Origin: Halobacillus andaensis
GTDB taxonomy: Bacteria > Bacillota > Bacilli > Bacillales > Halobacillaceae
NCBI RefSeq assembly: GCF_014636475.1
Contig: NZ_BMEL01000002.1
Location: forward strand, 682,001 to 746,000
DNA length: 64,000 bases
Direction of reading: 5' to 3'
Positions within the stretch are counted from its first letter, which is position 1, and each line of letters begins with the position of its first letter. The notes below the pieces were generated by a model, which saw nothing but the letters and a program-made list of their open reading frames with translations, was not told the DNA's origin and did not search any database. Both the position numbers and the translations under genes were made by a program. This document shows, in pieces, positions 34,450-43,515 of the stretch.

Positions 34450-35286
34450 CTACTTAATCCCAGTCATAGCAATCCCTTGAATAATGTGTTTTTGGAATAA
34501 AATGAATACAATGATCGCTGGTACACTAGCTAATGTGTTAACAGCCATCGGAATCATAAGTTCCGAAGAAAATGAACTTTGGAAGGTCGGAATAGCCACT
34601 GGAAGAGTAAACATAGATTCACTATTTACAGCCAGGAAGGGCCATAAGAAGTCATTCCACGACATAATAAAGGTAAAGATACCTAGCGCAGCCATACTTG
34701 ACCGGGATAAGGGAAGGAATATTTTCCAGTAGATTTTCAGCAAACCCGCACCGTCCATTTTTGCTGCTTCCATTAGTTCATTTGGTACTCCATCATAGAA
34801 TTGCTTTAATAAAAAGACACCTAACGGCATAGCTAAGTTCGGCAGAATCAAAGCACTATAGGTATTCACTATATTCAACTCGATCATGATTTGAAATAAT
34901 GGAACGATCATGGCTTCAATCGGTACCATTAACCCTGCAATGATGAGCCAGAAAATTAAATTTCGCCCCACAAATCTCAGCCTGGACAAGGCAAAAGCAG
35001 CTAAAGAGGTCAGCAGTAATGTTAATACCGTCGTAATCGAAGCGACAAAAAAGCTGTTAAAGGTCCATCTCCAAATCATCGCATTTTCTAATACGTACTC
35101 GTAATTCGCCCATGTGAAAGGAGGTGTGAATAGCTCACTAATAATGGTGACGGATTCACCTCTAGGAGTTATGGAAGTAATAAACATCCATACGATAGGA
35201 ATTAACCAGGCGGCTATAAATAGATAGCTGAATATATAGAGTAATTTCCGACTTACGTTCATCTTTTTCCTCTTGCGTGCTGTCAT
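34450..35286 (-). CDS. Carbohydrate ABC transporter permease (MalG type)
   Basis: 278 residues, six helices, with the ATPase-contact EAA loop ELMEAAKMDGAGLLKIYWKI. Basic N-terminus TARKRKKMNVSRK. SD GGGGGAG. Pairs with the MalF-type permease 11 nt upstream and the binding protein at 36252 to import an oligosaccharide. Confidence 0.93.
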   Translation of the reverse strand: MTARKRKKMNVSRKLLYIFSYLFIAAWLIPIVWMFITSITPRGESVTIISELFTPPFTWANYEYVLENAMIWRWTFNSFFVASITTVLTLLLTSLAAFALSRLRFVGRNLIFWLIIAGLMVPIEAMIVPLFQIMIELNIVNTYSALILPNLAMPLGVFLLKQFYDGVPNELMEAAKMDGAGLLKIYWKIFLPLSRSSMAALGIFTFIMSWNDFLWPFLAVNSESMFTLPVAIPTFQSSFSSELMIPMAVNTLASVPAIIVFILFQKHIIQGIAMTGIK

Positions 35287-35297
35287 TAATCTCCCCC

Positions 35298-36179
35298 CTA
35301 TTCCTGTTTCCCTGTGAAGAATTTAAATTGAATGATTGCGACAAGAATGGTAATAGCGAACAATACGTAAGACATGGATGAAGCTACTCCCATATCTTGT
35401 TCAACAAAGCCTTTTTCGTAGATGTACTGTACCAACGGTCTAGTTGAACTTCCCGGACCACCTTCTGTCATCAAATATGGCTGTCCAAATAATTTGAATG
35501 AATTAATCGTTTGCAAAACGACGATAAGTAAAATGACATTCTTTAACGAAGGCAATGTAATCGAAAAGAACGTGCGGACCGGGCCGGCACCATCAATCTG
35601 GGCAGCCTCATAATGCTCTTTTGGTATTTCCTGAAGTCCCGCTAAGAACAGAACCATATTAAAACCTAACGTCCACCATACCGTAGCAATTAAAATCGAC
35701 ATCCAGGCAAGATTCGGTTCATTCAGCCAAAATATCTCCTGCTGTACTCCGAATTTCTGTAGTATAGAGTTCATAAGACCTGTGTATGGCTGAAAAATGA
35801 ACACCCAGATACTCGCCATTACAGAAATAGAAAGAATGAATGGGAGGAAAAATCCCGCCCGCAAGAAAACGGTTCCTTTTAATCCACTATTTACAATCAG
35901 CGCGACAAGCAGCCCCAGAATGATTAACACGGGAGTTGAAATCAATACGAAGTACAACGTATTCCCAAGAGCCTCCCAGAAGTAGCCATCCGATAACATC
36001 GTTTTATAATTTTTCAAACCAACAAATTCAGGGTCTAAACCGAACTTCCATTCACTGAGGCTTATCTTCATTCCTTTTATAATCGGATAGACCATAAACA
36101 TTCCATATATCATTAAAAAGGGAGCTAGAAATAAATAAGCAGCCAGATGGTCTCCTTTTTTGCTGAAAAGGTCCTTCAT
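35298..36179 (-). CDS. Carbohydrate ABC transporter permease (MalF type)
   Basis: 293 residues from ATG 36179, chosen because AAGGAGG lies directly upstream. Six helices and the EAA loop EHYEAAQIDGAGPVRTFFSI. Forms the membrane channel with the MalG-type partner. No ATPase gene is in the operon, so a shared MsmX-like ATPase from elsewhere is expected (inference). Confidence 0.93.
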   Translation of the reverse strand: MKDLFSKKGDHLAAYLFLAPFLMIYGMFMVYPIIKGMKISLSEWKFGLDPEFVGLKNYKTMLSDGYFWEALGNTLYFVLISTPVLIILGLLVALIVNSGLKGTVFLRAGFFLPFILSISVMASIWVFIFQPYTGLMNSILQKFGVQQEIFWLNEPNLAWMSILIATVWWTLGFNMVLFLAGLQEIPKEHYEAAQIDGAGPVRTFFSITLPSLKNVILLIVVLQTINSFKLFGQPYLMTEGGPGSSTRPLVQYIYEKGFVEQDMGVASSMSYVLFAITILVAIIQFKFFTGKQE

Positions 36180-36251
36180 GTAATTCGCCTCCTTAAAAAG
36201 AAAGGGGGCCCTTATCAAAGACCACCCTTCTTTTATTGCTTCCGTTCTCCT

Positions 36252-37532
36252 TTATTCAGAAAGGATATTATTTACTTCTTGTTCCATCATCTCTAACGTT
36301 TCTTCTTCATTTGTTTGTCCACTTGTGAAAGTAGAGAGCTGATCAGCAAGCGCATCATTGATTGCTGTGATATTTTCATTGCTCGGAGTAAAACTTACGT
36401 AATCTGTGAGTTCTGCGTAATCTTTGCGGTATTCCAATTCTTGAAATTCTTCAGACTCTACAACCGATGATTTACTTGGAACATGGCCAGCTTCTCCCCA
36501 GGTCGCAGCATTTTCAGCGATCCAATCTGAAAATTGAATAGCGGCTTCGCGTTTTTCATCAGCCTGATCTTGTTTTGTCGGCAATACAAAGGAGTGAGAA
36601 TCTCCCCAAGTCGCTTCTTCTTCATACATATTAGGAATAGGCAGTGCTACAAAGTCCAAATCATCATTTTGCTCAAGGACTCCAGTCATCCATACACCAT
36701 TAATGTGAACGCCGGCATTTCCAGATTGAAAAATCTCTCCACCATCTTGAATATTTTTCGGCCACAACTCTTCCTCAGTAAGACTTCCCATATAGCTTAG
36801 AGCTTCAAGTCCTTCTTCATTATTAAAAGCGGCCTCCGTACCTTCTTCGTTTAATAGTTCTCCACCCATTTGACTATACAGCGTCCACCAAATGCGCAAT
36901 GGAGAATATCCACTGGAAGTTGCTGAAAGAGGGAACACATCATCTTCAGTATTTTCTTGAATTTGTGTTAGAAAATCTTTAAATCCTTCTGCTCCTTCTC
37001 CTACCTCAGGCATCCCATCATCATTTAAGACGCCAGCCTCATCTAAAATGGTTTTATTAGCAAACATAATCAAGGCGTGTGTGTCCAAAGGAACACCGTA
37101 ATGTTCATCGTCGATCATCGTAGCGTTTACAATGTTCTCGTTATACGTATCCCAGTCAATTCCCGCTTCTTCTGCAGGTCCTTCTATGCTTTCAATTAAA
37201 TTAGCGGATTGCAGTTCGGCTATTCTTGAAGCGTGAGCAATAGCAATATCAGGGGCTTGATTAGATGTAACAGAAGTACGGAACTTTGTATAATACTCAT
37301 CATCCGTTACGGTTAAGTAGTCGACTTCCACATCTTCATGCTCCTCGTTAAAGTCCGAAATCATCGACTTCATAAAATCTGCATCTCCTCCGCTAAACGG
37401 AGCCCAAAAGCTTAATTCAGTGACCCCCGATTCGCTGCTTCCTTCAGATGATTCGTCGTTCCCATTCGAACAACCAGAAATGAAAAGCAGTGTAGAAGCC
37501 AACATAAAAATGAATACGGTTACATTTTTCAT
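36252..37532 (-). CDS. Sugar ABC transporter substrate-binding lipoprotein
   Basis: 426 residues. Lipobox FISGC near residue 21, then an acidic linker and a family 1 solute-binding protein fold (LSFWAPFSGGDADFMKSMI, PDIAIAHASRIAELQSANLI, GVHINGVWMTGVLEQ, GHVPSKSSV). First gene of the operon, preceded by a palindrome-rich control region. Ligand probably a galactose-containing oligosaccharide, inferred from the neighbours. Confidence 0.92.
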   Translation of the reverse strand: MKNVTVFIFMLASTLLFISGCSNGNDESSEGSSESGVTELSFWAPFSGGDADFMKSMISDFNEEHEDVEVDYLTVTDDEYYTKFRTSVTSNQAPDIAIAHASRIAELQSANLIESIEGPAEEAGIDWDTYNENIVNATMIDDEHYGVPLDTHALIMFANKTILDEAGVLNDDGMPEVGEGAEGFKDFLTQIQENTEDDVFPLSATSSGYSPLRIWWTLYSQMGGELLNEEGTEAAFNNEEGLEALSYMGSLTEEELWPKNIQDGGEIFQSGNAGVHINGVWMTGVLEQNDDLDFVALPIPNMYEEEATWGDSHSFVLPTKQDQADEKREAAIQFSDWIAENAATWGEAGHVPSKSSVVESEEFQELEYRKDYAELTDYVSFTPSNENITAINDALADQLSTFTSGQTNEEETLEMMEQEVNNILSE

Positions 37533-37618
37533 CTAAAAAATCCTCCCCTTGTTTTAGTATAGGGTTATTATTACATAAAAAATGATAATAAATCAATGGA
37601 AATTTGTCAGATATTTTA

Positions 37619-37668
37619 GTTTTATTAAATAAAACATTGGTTTAAAGCGATTTATTAAAAATAAAATC
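37619..37668. promoter_or_regulatory. Palindromic operator candidates between the ABC operon and its regulator
   Basis: GTTTTATTAAATAAAAC (37619-37635) is a perfect 8+1+8 palindrome. A second related A/T-rich half-site pair, GATTTATTAAAAATAAAATC, follows at 37649-37668. Placed midway between divergent genes, they are likely binding sites for the ArsR-type regulator. Confidence 0.55.
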
Positions 37669-37740
37669 TTTTTTTACTTGAAAAAAAGTAGTAATTATAA
37701 GATGATTACTTAAAATAGAGTAATAATAGGAGAGTGAAAA

Positions 37741-38649
37741 ATGAGAACACTTGAATTATCCCTAAAAGAAGCTATAGAAGTTTGTAAAGCTTTAGGAAAT
37801 GACCATCGTATGGACATTCTTAAACTGTTGAGTGAAGGTCCGAAAAACGTCAATGATTTGTCGGCGTCATTAGAAATTCCTTTTTCCTCAACAGCTACCA
37901 ATGTAAATAAGTTAGAAGATGCAAACTTAATTTCTACAGAAAAGGTTCCCGGCAGAGGATCTCAAAAAGTGAGTTCAAAAAAATTTGATAGAATCATCAT
38001 TAATTTAAGGAATAAAGAAGAGCCTATTCCCAATTTATTCAGATACGAATTACCGGTAGGGGAATTCGTCAATTGCAAGGTGGAGCCAACGTGCGGTCTA
38101 TTAAGTGAGAATGGAATCATTCATGTGGAAGATGAACCCCGCTCTTTTTATGAACCAGAAAGAAAAAATGCACAACTCATATGGTTCAGATCGGGATATA
38201 TCGACTATCATTTCCCGAACCGAATCCCGGATGAAGTGACTGTGGAAGAACTCAATTTCTCAGCGGAGTTATGTTCGGAAGCCACTTATTATAAAAATGA
38301 CTGGCCATCAGATATCTCATGTGTCATAAACGACATAGATATAGGGTATTGGACAAGCCCTGGAGACTTCGGAGGGGTACGTGGGAATTTAACGCCTTAC
38401 TGGTGGGGGACAAACAATACGCAATATGGCGTGTTAAAAAACTGGAAAGTTAATCAAGAGGGTACCTTTGTAGATGGAGAAAAAGTTTCAAATGTGACGA
38501 TCGAAGAACTAAACCTACAAAACAACCCTTACATTTCAATACGGTTAGAAGCGAAGAAAGAAGCAGTAAACTCAGGTGGATTAAATGTATTTGGTTCAAA
38601 ATTCGGGAATTATGACCAAGACTTAGTGTTAGAGATTTCATACAAATAA
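37741..38649 (+). CDS. ArsR-type transcriptional regulator with C-terminal beta-rich sensor domain
   Basis: 302 residues. N-terminal winged helix (about 8-85): CKALGNDHRMDILKLLSEGP, NDLSASLEIPFSSTATNVNK, LISTEKVPGRGSQKVSSK. The remaining 215 residues are beta-rich with many aromatic residues (GYWTSPGDFGGVRGNLTPYW), which suggests a sugar-binding jelly roll. Divergent from the ABC-GH2-dgo operon across 208 nt of palindrome-rich DNA, so it probably controls that operon. SD ATAGGAGAG. Confidence 0.82.
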   Translation: MRTLELSLKEAIEVCKALGNDHRMDILKLLSEGPKNVNDLSASLEIPFSSTATNVNKLEDANLISTEKVPGRGSQKVSSKKFDRIIINLRNKEEPIPNLFRYELPVGEFVNCKVEPTCGLLSENGIIHVEDEPRSFYEPERKNAQLIWFRSGYIDYHFPNRIPDEVTVEELNFSAELCSEATYYKNDWPSDISCVINDIDIGYWTSPGDFGGVRGNLTPYWWGTNNTQYGVLKNWKVNQEGTFVDGEKVSNVTIEELNLQNNPYISIRLEAKKEAVNSGGLNVFGSKFGNYDQDLVLEISYK

Positions 38650-38693
38650 AACAGTGGAGATTGTTTATTAGAGTTTAACTTAGGCTGATTTCT

Positions 38694-39101
38694 TTGAAGA
38701 AAAAACTGATAATGTTTATAAGCGTGGCTGGATTAGTCATTATGGTACTGGCCATGATTTTTCAATCTCATGAAAGTGCAGGTAATCCCACAGCAAAAGA
38801 GATAGTAAGCGAGAACCCCGACGCCGACATCCTTAAGCTCGATGGATTGATCTATACCAATGTTTCTGACAGAGAGTGGATTAAAGACAATGACTACACC
38901 AAAAACAAGGCTATTGGAGAAGTGAAAAAACAAACAACGAACACGTGGTGGTATCGAAACTTGTATGCGTCAAAGCTTCCAAAAGGCACAAAGATCTATT
39001 CAGTCAATGACAGAGAGTACTCAAAAGGGGATGCTCCTGCCTTTATTATGGTAGAGAAAAATGATGAAGAGGCCATCTACCAGTCTTTAGTTGAAGGATA
39101 A
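38694..39101 (+). CDS. Membrane-anchored or exported protein, unknown function
   Basis: 135 residues from TTG 38694 with only a weak SD. N-terminal hydrophobic segment (about 5-22), then a soluble acidic domain with ADILKLDGLIYTNVSDREWI, WWYRNLYASKLPKGTKIYSV. This resembles small Bacillus exported proteins of unknown function. Confidence 0.65.
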   Translation: MKKKLIMFISVAGLVIMVLAMIFQSHESAGNPTAKEIVSENPDADILKLDGLIYTNVSDREWIKDNDYTKNKAIGEVKKQTTNTWWYRNLYASKLPKGTKIYSVNDREYSKGDAPAFIMVEKNDEEAIYQSLVEG

Positions 39102-39234
39102 TTCCATGAAAGGAGAACAGAAAAAAGTAACTATCTGAAGCAGAGCAAGACGGAAAGTCTGTCTGCTCGTGAGAAGAGAGGACTATTTTTCGGTAGGGGC
39201 AGGCCAATGGTTTCATTTAAACTACATTATCGCG

Positions 39235-39356
39235 AAGGGTTTTAGGAAATGGCGACACTCCTACGGGAGAGACGAATAAGGTGTGACCCCGGAAGGCGTT
39301 AGCCTGAGGAGGCACACCATTCGCCCGTGGAAAGGGAGTCGTTTCCTAAAACCCTT
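39235..39356. repeat. 122-bp long-hairpin repeat element
   Basis: Ends are perfect 15-bp inverted repeats AAGGGTTTTAGGAAA (39235-39249) / TTTCCTAAAACCCTT (39342-39356). Inside are nested pairings (GGTGTG/CACACC, CGAAT/ATTCG, CGACACTCC/GGGAGTCG). The internal text CTCCTACGGGAGAGACGAAT and CCGGAAGGCGTTAGCC is of a type widely dispersed in Bacillaceae intergenic regions. Lies between convergent genes. Confidence 0.75.
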
Positions 39357-39383
39357 TTCTCTATCGAGAATATAAGCTTTTTT

Positions 39384-41108
39384 CTACAGCATCTGCTGAT
39401 CCACAAGTTCCCGGTACCGCGCATTCCCTTCATACAACTCCGCATGCCGGCCCCGTCCCGTAATCATGCCATCCTCAAGCATCAACAGCTGATCCGCATC
39501 CACTACGGTCGACAAACGATGCGCAATCACTAACGTCGTCCGGCCTTCCATCAGCGTCCGCAGGGCTTCCTGCACCGCAGCTTCTGACTCCGAATCCAGA
39601 TTCGACGTTGCTTCATCAAGCAAGAGCACGTCAGGATCACGAAGCAGTGCCCGGGCAATCGCAATACGCTGCCGCTGGCCGCCGGAGAGCTTCACGCCGC
39701 GTTCACCGACGCGCGTATGAATGCCTTCTTCTAAATCCGCCACAAAATCAATCGCATTCGCCTGCTGCAGGGCCGCGCCAATTTGAAAATCAGACACCTC
39801 GCCCTTTAATCCGTAGCAAATGTTATCGCGAATCGTTCCTGACATGACGGGGCTGTCCTGCGACACGTAGCCGATCGACCGCCGCCACTCCTCAAGTTCG
39901 ATCGACTCAAGCGGCACATCTCCGACCACAATCTCCCCCTCCGCAGGGGAATAAAACCTTTCAATTAAAGAAAATACCGTCGTTTTCCCAGCACCGCTCG
40001 GTCCGACAAGCGCGACCGTTTCTCCCGGCAGCACGGCAAAACTCACACCTTTTAGGATCACACGCTCTGACCCCGCGTAGCCAAACGACACATCGTGAAA
40101 CGCAAGTTTATCGACTTCAATCATTCTATCACCTGCTTCCTTCTCCACATCGATCTTATGTAAAAATTGAATCCGTTCCGTCGCCCCCATTGCTTTTTGA
40201 AACGCGGTAAAGAACGTCGCCATCTGGCTGAACGGCACGATAATTTGAAACACGTAAATGATCACAGCGACGAGCGACCCGGCGCTAAGCGCACCAGATG
40301 CGACACGTACGCCGCCATACCCGATCAAAACAACCAGTACGACCATAATAATCGTCGTAACGAACGGGGAGATGATCGCTTGAATGCGTGCTTCTTTTAA
40401 TCCATATGTAAACAGCTGCCCAATGCCGTGCGCACCCTTACGACTCTCGGCTGCTTCTGCATTCGAAGCCTTCACCAGCCTTATCTCGCTTAACACCCGG
40501 CCCAAATTCGCACTGAAGTCCGCCATCTCATCCTGCAGCCTTCGTGACACCCGGTACATGATCCGGCCTAAGGGCATTAAAACGAACAATGCGACAGGAA
40601 CCGACAACAGCATAATCACCGTCATCCGCCAATCAATCGTCAGCAGGATCACAACTGCCCCGATGATCGTAATCACACCAGTGACAAACGAAACCAGGTG
40701 ATTCGTAATCAAATTCTTCACCATCGTCGTATCCTGCGTAATCCGGCTCATCGTCTCACCTGACTCATGTTCGTCAAAATAACGGACAGGCAGACGAAGG
40801 ATGTGATTCCACAGCTGCCGGCGGATATGCGCGACGATATGTTCGCCAATATAAGCCAGGATGTAGTAGGAAAAGCCGCCGGACACTGTCTGGACCAAAA
40901 AGGTTACGGCCAGAAATACGATCAAGCCCTTACTTAATCCACCGCCCGCCAGCTGATCCACGAGATCTCTTGCAAACAATGGAACAATTAAACTAGCAGC
41001 CGTTTCAAGTAAACTTAATACGAGCGCTACAGCGACGAGCCATTTCGCCGGCAAACCCGCCTTTATATAGGAGAAAAAGTCTTTCACCGAACGCTTCTGA
41101 TCACTCAT
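39384..41108 (-). CDS. bmrA: BmrA-type multidrug ABC exporter (half transporter)
   Basis: 574 residues: six-helix membrane domain (about 1-320) and an ATPase domain with Walker A GPSGAGKTT, signature LSGGQRQRIAIARALL, Walker B VLLLDEATS and the H-loop VIAHRLS. Strong match to B. subtilis BmrA across the whole length (GYVSQDSPVMSGTIRDNICY). Works as a homodimer exporting hydrophobic drugs. Overlaps the upstream CBS-domain gene by 8 nt. Confidence 0.9.
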   Translation of the reverse strand: MSDQKRSVKDFFSYIKAGLPAKWLVAVALVLSLLETAASLIVPLFARDLVDQLAGGGLSKGLIVFLAVTFLVQTVSGGFSYYILAYIGEHIVAHIRRQLWNHILRLPVRYFDEHESGETMSRITQDTTMVKNLITNHLVSFVTGVITIIGAVVILLTIDWRMTVIMLLSVPVALFVLMPLGRIMYRVSRRLQDEMADFSANLGRVLSEIRLVKASNAEAAESRKGAHGIGQLFTYGLKEARIQAIISPFVTTIIMVVLVVLIGYGGVRVASGALSAGSLVAVIIYVFQIIVPFSQMATFFTAFQKAMGATERIQFLHKIDVEKEAGDRMIEVDKLAFHDVSFGYAGSERVILKGVSFAVLPGETVALVGPSGAGKTTVFSLIERFYSPAEGEIVVGDVPLESIELEEWRRSIGYVSQDSPVMSGTIRDNICYGLKGEVSDFQIGAALQQANAIDFVADLEEGIHTRVGERGVKLSGGQRQRIAIARALLRDPDVLLLDEATSNLDSESEAAVQEALRTLMEGRTTLVIAHRLSTVVDADQLLMLEDGMITGRGRHAELYEGNARYRELVDQQML

Positions 41109-41823
41109 CCTCCGTTCCCTCAGCGTCGACTTTAATTAAATCCCACGTCGTCACGATGCCAAGCGGCGAGCTGTCAACCCCGCCGTCTTTTGTCACAATC
41201 ACGGCTTTTAGTTTTCTTGCAGCCATATGACTTTCTTCAAATATATCCTCCACTTGAAACACCGTCGCTTTCTCAGGCAGAAACTCCACATTCTTCGCGC
41301 AGTCCTGAGCCAGCACGTCACGCACCTTCACCCCTTCAACAGGTACACAACCCTCCACGGCATGATTGCTCATCCAGCGAACAATCGCCGTATCTGTCAG
41401 CAGTCCAAGGAAGCGGCCGCCCATGCCGTCATAGATCGGAAACTGCGAGACGCCATGCTCACGAAACGCATTCATGACCTCTAGTAGCTCGGAGTCCGTA
41501 TAAAAAAACATCACCGGCCGAGTCGCGATATCAAGCGCTTTTGGAGGTTGGTCAAGCGTTTGTTTAATCAACTCAAGCTCCTCCACAACCTCAAGATGAG
41601 GGGAAGCAATATAGTAGTCATCCCTCACGCGCTCATGCACAATCGCATTGCGCAGCTTCGCATACTGCCGAAGCGAATCAAAGTGCTCCTTAATCACGCT
41701 GCGCTCCTTCGAACGCTGCAGCAGCTCCACGAAGTTATCGTTTTTCGGAAAACGATTCATTTCCTTTAATATTTGATGAATCTGATTAAATGCCAGCTCA
41801 AACCGGGCCACTAATTCACTCAT
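41101..41823 (-). CDS. CBS-domain protein with helical N-terminal region
   Basis: 240 residues from ATG 41823 (SD AGGTGGTG; longer in-frame starts lack an SD). The first 100 residues are helical (ARFELAFNQIHQILKEMN, LRQYAKLRNAIVHERV, a HEPN-like RNAxxH pattern). Two CBS motifs follow (about 115-235), with LTDTAIVRWMS and SPLGIVTTWDL. CBS pairs bind adenine nucleotides. Translationally coupled to bmrA, so it may tune the exporter (inference). Confidence 0.8.
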   Translation of the reverse strand: MSELVARFELAFNQIHQILKEMNRFPKNDNFVELLQRSKERSVIKEHFDSLRQYAKLRNAIVHERVRDDYYIASPHLEVVEELELIKQTLDQPPKALDIATRPVMFFYTDSELLEVMNAFREHGVSQFPIYDGMGGRFLGLLTDTAIVRWMSNHAVEGCVPVEGVKVRDVLAQDCAKNVEFLPEKATVFQVEDIFEESHMAARKLKAVIVTKDGGVDSSPLGIVTTWDLIKVDAEGTEDE

Positions 41824-41998
41824 CTGAACACCACCTTTTTGTACTACTCTTATTATAACTAAAGTGTGCGCTTTCAACACCTCTGCCAACTCAATCAAAA
41901 AATAGGAAACATCTACTAGCAAAAATTTTGTGCTTTAAATAGAACACCGCGACAAATTATGCTACAATTGTTTCATACACATGAAAGAAGGTGATAGG

Positions 41999-42328
41999 AT
42001 GATCGGTGATCGCATCCAACAAATCCGTAAAAACCGCCATTTATCATTATCAGAGCTCGCCGAACGTGCAGGGGTCGCCAAGTCCTATTTGAGTTCAATA
42101 GAACGCAATCTTCAATCCAACCCCTCGATTCAGTTTCTTGAGAAGATTTCCAGAGAACTGGATGTCTCCATGAATTATCTCCTCCACGGAGATGCAGCTG
42201 AGAAAGAAGTCCACTTAGACGACGATTGGCTGGAGCTTGTGCAAGAAGCACAGAGTTCTGGACTTTCGAAAGAACAGTTTCGCGAATACCTTGAATTTAA
42301 TAAGTGGCGAACGAACCGCAACAATTAA
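41999..42328 (+). CDS. SinR-like transcriptional repressor 1
   Basis: 109 residues from ATG 41999 (SD AAGGTGATAGG). XRE helix-turn-helix (1-65) nearly identical in pattern to SinR: LSLSELAERAGVAKSYLSSI, ERNLQSNPSIQFLEKIS. The C-terminal DDWLELVQEAQSSGLSKEQF segment matches the SinR domain that binds SinI. In B. subtilis SinR represses eps and other matrix genes. First of a series of sinR-phosphatase pairs leading into the exopolysaccharide operon. Confidence 0.9.
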   Translation: MIGDRIQQIRKNRHLSLSELAERAGVAKSYLSSIERNLQSNPSIQFLEKISRELDVSMNYLLHGDAAEKEVHLDDDWLELVQEAQSSGLSKEQFREYLEFNKWRTNRNN

Positions 42329-42329
42329 G

Positions 42330-42363
42330 AAGCACTTGATCCCTCGATCAAGTGCTTTTTTCT
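42330..42363 (+). terminator. Terminator after SinR-like gene 1
   Basis: AAGCACTTGAT (42330-42340) / ATCAAGTGCTT (42347-42357), then T6. Confidence 0.9.
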
Positions 42364-42467
42364 ACAAAATTATAAAAAGCGAATAGCGTGAATCCGACAA
42401 ATTTTTCACCCCTCAGGTGCTACGATAAATAAAAAAAGAACATAGGGTAGCAGGAAGGGGACAAGTC

Positions 42468-43235
42468 ATGATTGATATTCATAGTCATATTCTCCCGGAA
42501 GTCGATGATGGCGCACAGACGATCGAGGAAAGTATAGAGATTGCAGAGGCAGCACTTGCCGAAGGGATCGATTCGATAGTGGCGACTCCTCATCATTTAA
42601 ACGGGGAGCATACCAACCATAAAGAAGACATTATCAAAAGAGTGAAGAAGCTGAATCAGGCGTTCAAGCGAAGAGACATTCACGTCAAAGTGATCCCGGG
42701 CCAGCAGACGCGCATTTATGGAGAAATGGGAGAAGATCTCCTCAACAACGAGATGTTAACCATTAATGATAACAAGAAGTACGTGCTCCTCGATTTGCCT
42801 AAAGATCACGTGCCTCACTATACGACAAACCTCATCTTTAGTATGCAGTTAGAAGGGTATCGGCCGATCATCGCTCATCCCGAGCGTCATCCCGAAATCC
42901 AGCAGAATCCGCAGCTGCTTTACACACTTGTGAAAAACGGTGCCTACACGCAAGTGACCGCCGCCAGCCTATGCGGGAAGTACGGACGGGCTGTGAAGAA
43001 GCTTTCCATGCAGCTGATTGAAGCCAATTTAGTTCATGTGATTGCCTCAGATGTGCATGAAGTTACGAAAAAAGGACTGTATATGAAACAGGCCTTTACG
43101 ACGATAGAAAAGCATTTTGGTCAAGCCGTGACCTATGCCTTAATGGACAACGCGCATTACATCATCGAAGGTGAAGAACTTTATAGTGAACCACCCGAAC
43201 ATCCAAAGCGTAAGAAGGTATTTTCCATTCTTTAA
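42468..43235 (+). CDS. CpsB/YwqE-type PHP tyrosine-protein phosphatase, paralogue 1
   Basis: 255 residues. PHP metal sites: MIDIHSHILPEVDDGAQ (His5, His7), VATPHH, GYRPIIAHPERHPEI and VIASDVHEV. These manganese-dependent enzymes dephosphorylate bacterial tyrosine kinases and their targets in capsule control. SD GGAAGGGG. A possible SinR-box heptamer AAAGAAC lies at 42435-42441. Most diverged of the four copies: QQTR replaces QETR and DVH replaces DAH. Confidence 0.9.
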   Translation: MIDIHSHILPEVDDGAQTIEESIEIAEAALAEGIDSIVATPHHLNGEHTNHKEDIIKRVKKLNQAFKRRDIHVKVIPGQQTRIYGEMGEDLLNNEMLTINDNKKYVLLDLPKDHVPHYTTNLIFSMQLEGYRPIIAHPERHPEIQQNPQLLYTLVKNGAYTQVTAASLCGKYGRAVKKLSMQLIEANLVHVIASDVHEVTKKGLYMKQAFTTIEKHFGQAVTYALMDNAHYIIEGEELYSEPPEHPKRKKVFSIL

Positions 43236-43250
43236 TAAGATCCCGCCATA

Positions 43251-43290
43251 AAAAGACACATTTCGACAAAAGAAATGGGTCTTTTGTTTT
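43251..43290 (+). terminator. Terminator after phosphatase 1
   Basis: AAAAGACaCATTTC (43251-43264) / GAAATGgGTCTTTT (43272-43285) with a G-rich/T tail; one mismatch. Confidence 0.7.
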
Positions 43291-43412
43291 ATGGGAAACT
43301 CTTCATATTATAATGAACAACTTACTTTCCATTTGTTTCGAACACCGAAAGATTCCTCTATAATGCACTCTCGAGAAAATGAATTCTTTATAAAAAACAT
43401 TTATTCTATATA

Positions 43413-43441
43413 TTGGATTATCGTACCTTATGTGGTATATT
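43413..43441 (+). promoter_or_regulatory. Promoter for SinR-like gene 2
   Basis: TTGGAT (43413-43418), 17 nt, TATATT (43436-43441). Confidence 0.45.
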
Positions 43442-43515
43442 AATAATTAAAAAGTCTCATGTATTTTCCATTAACGAAATTTTTGATGGCGGATCAGGTA
43501 AAGTAGGTGAATGTA

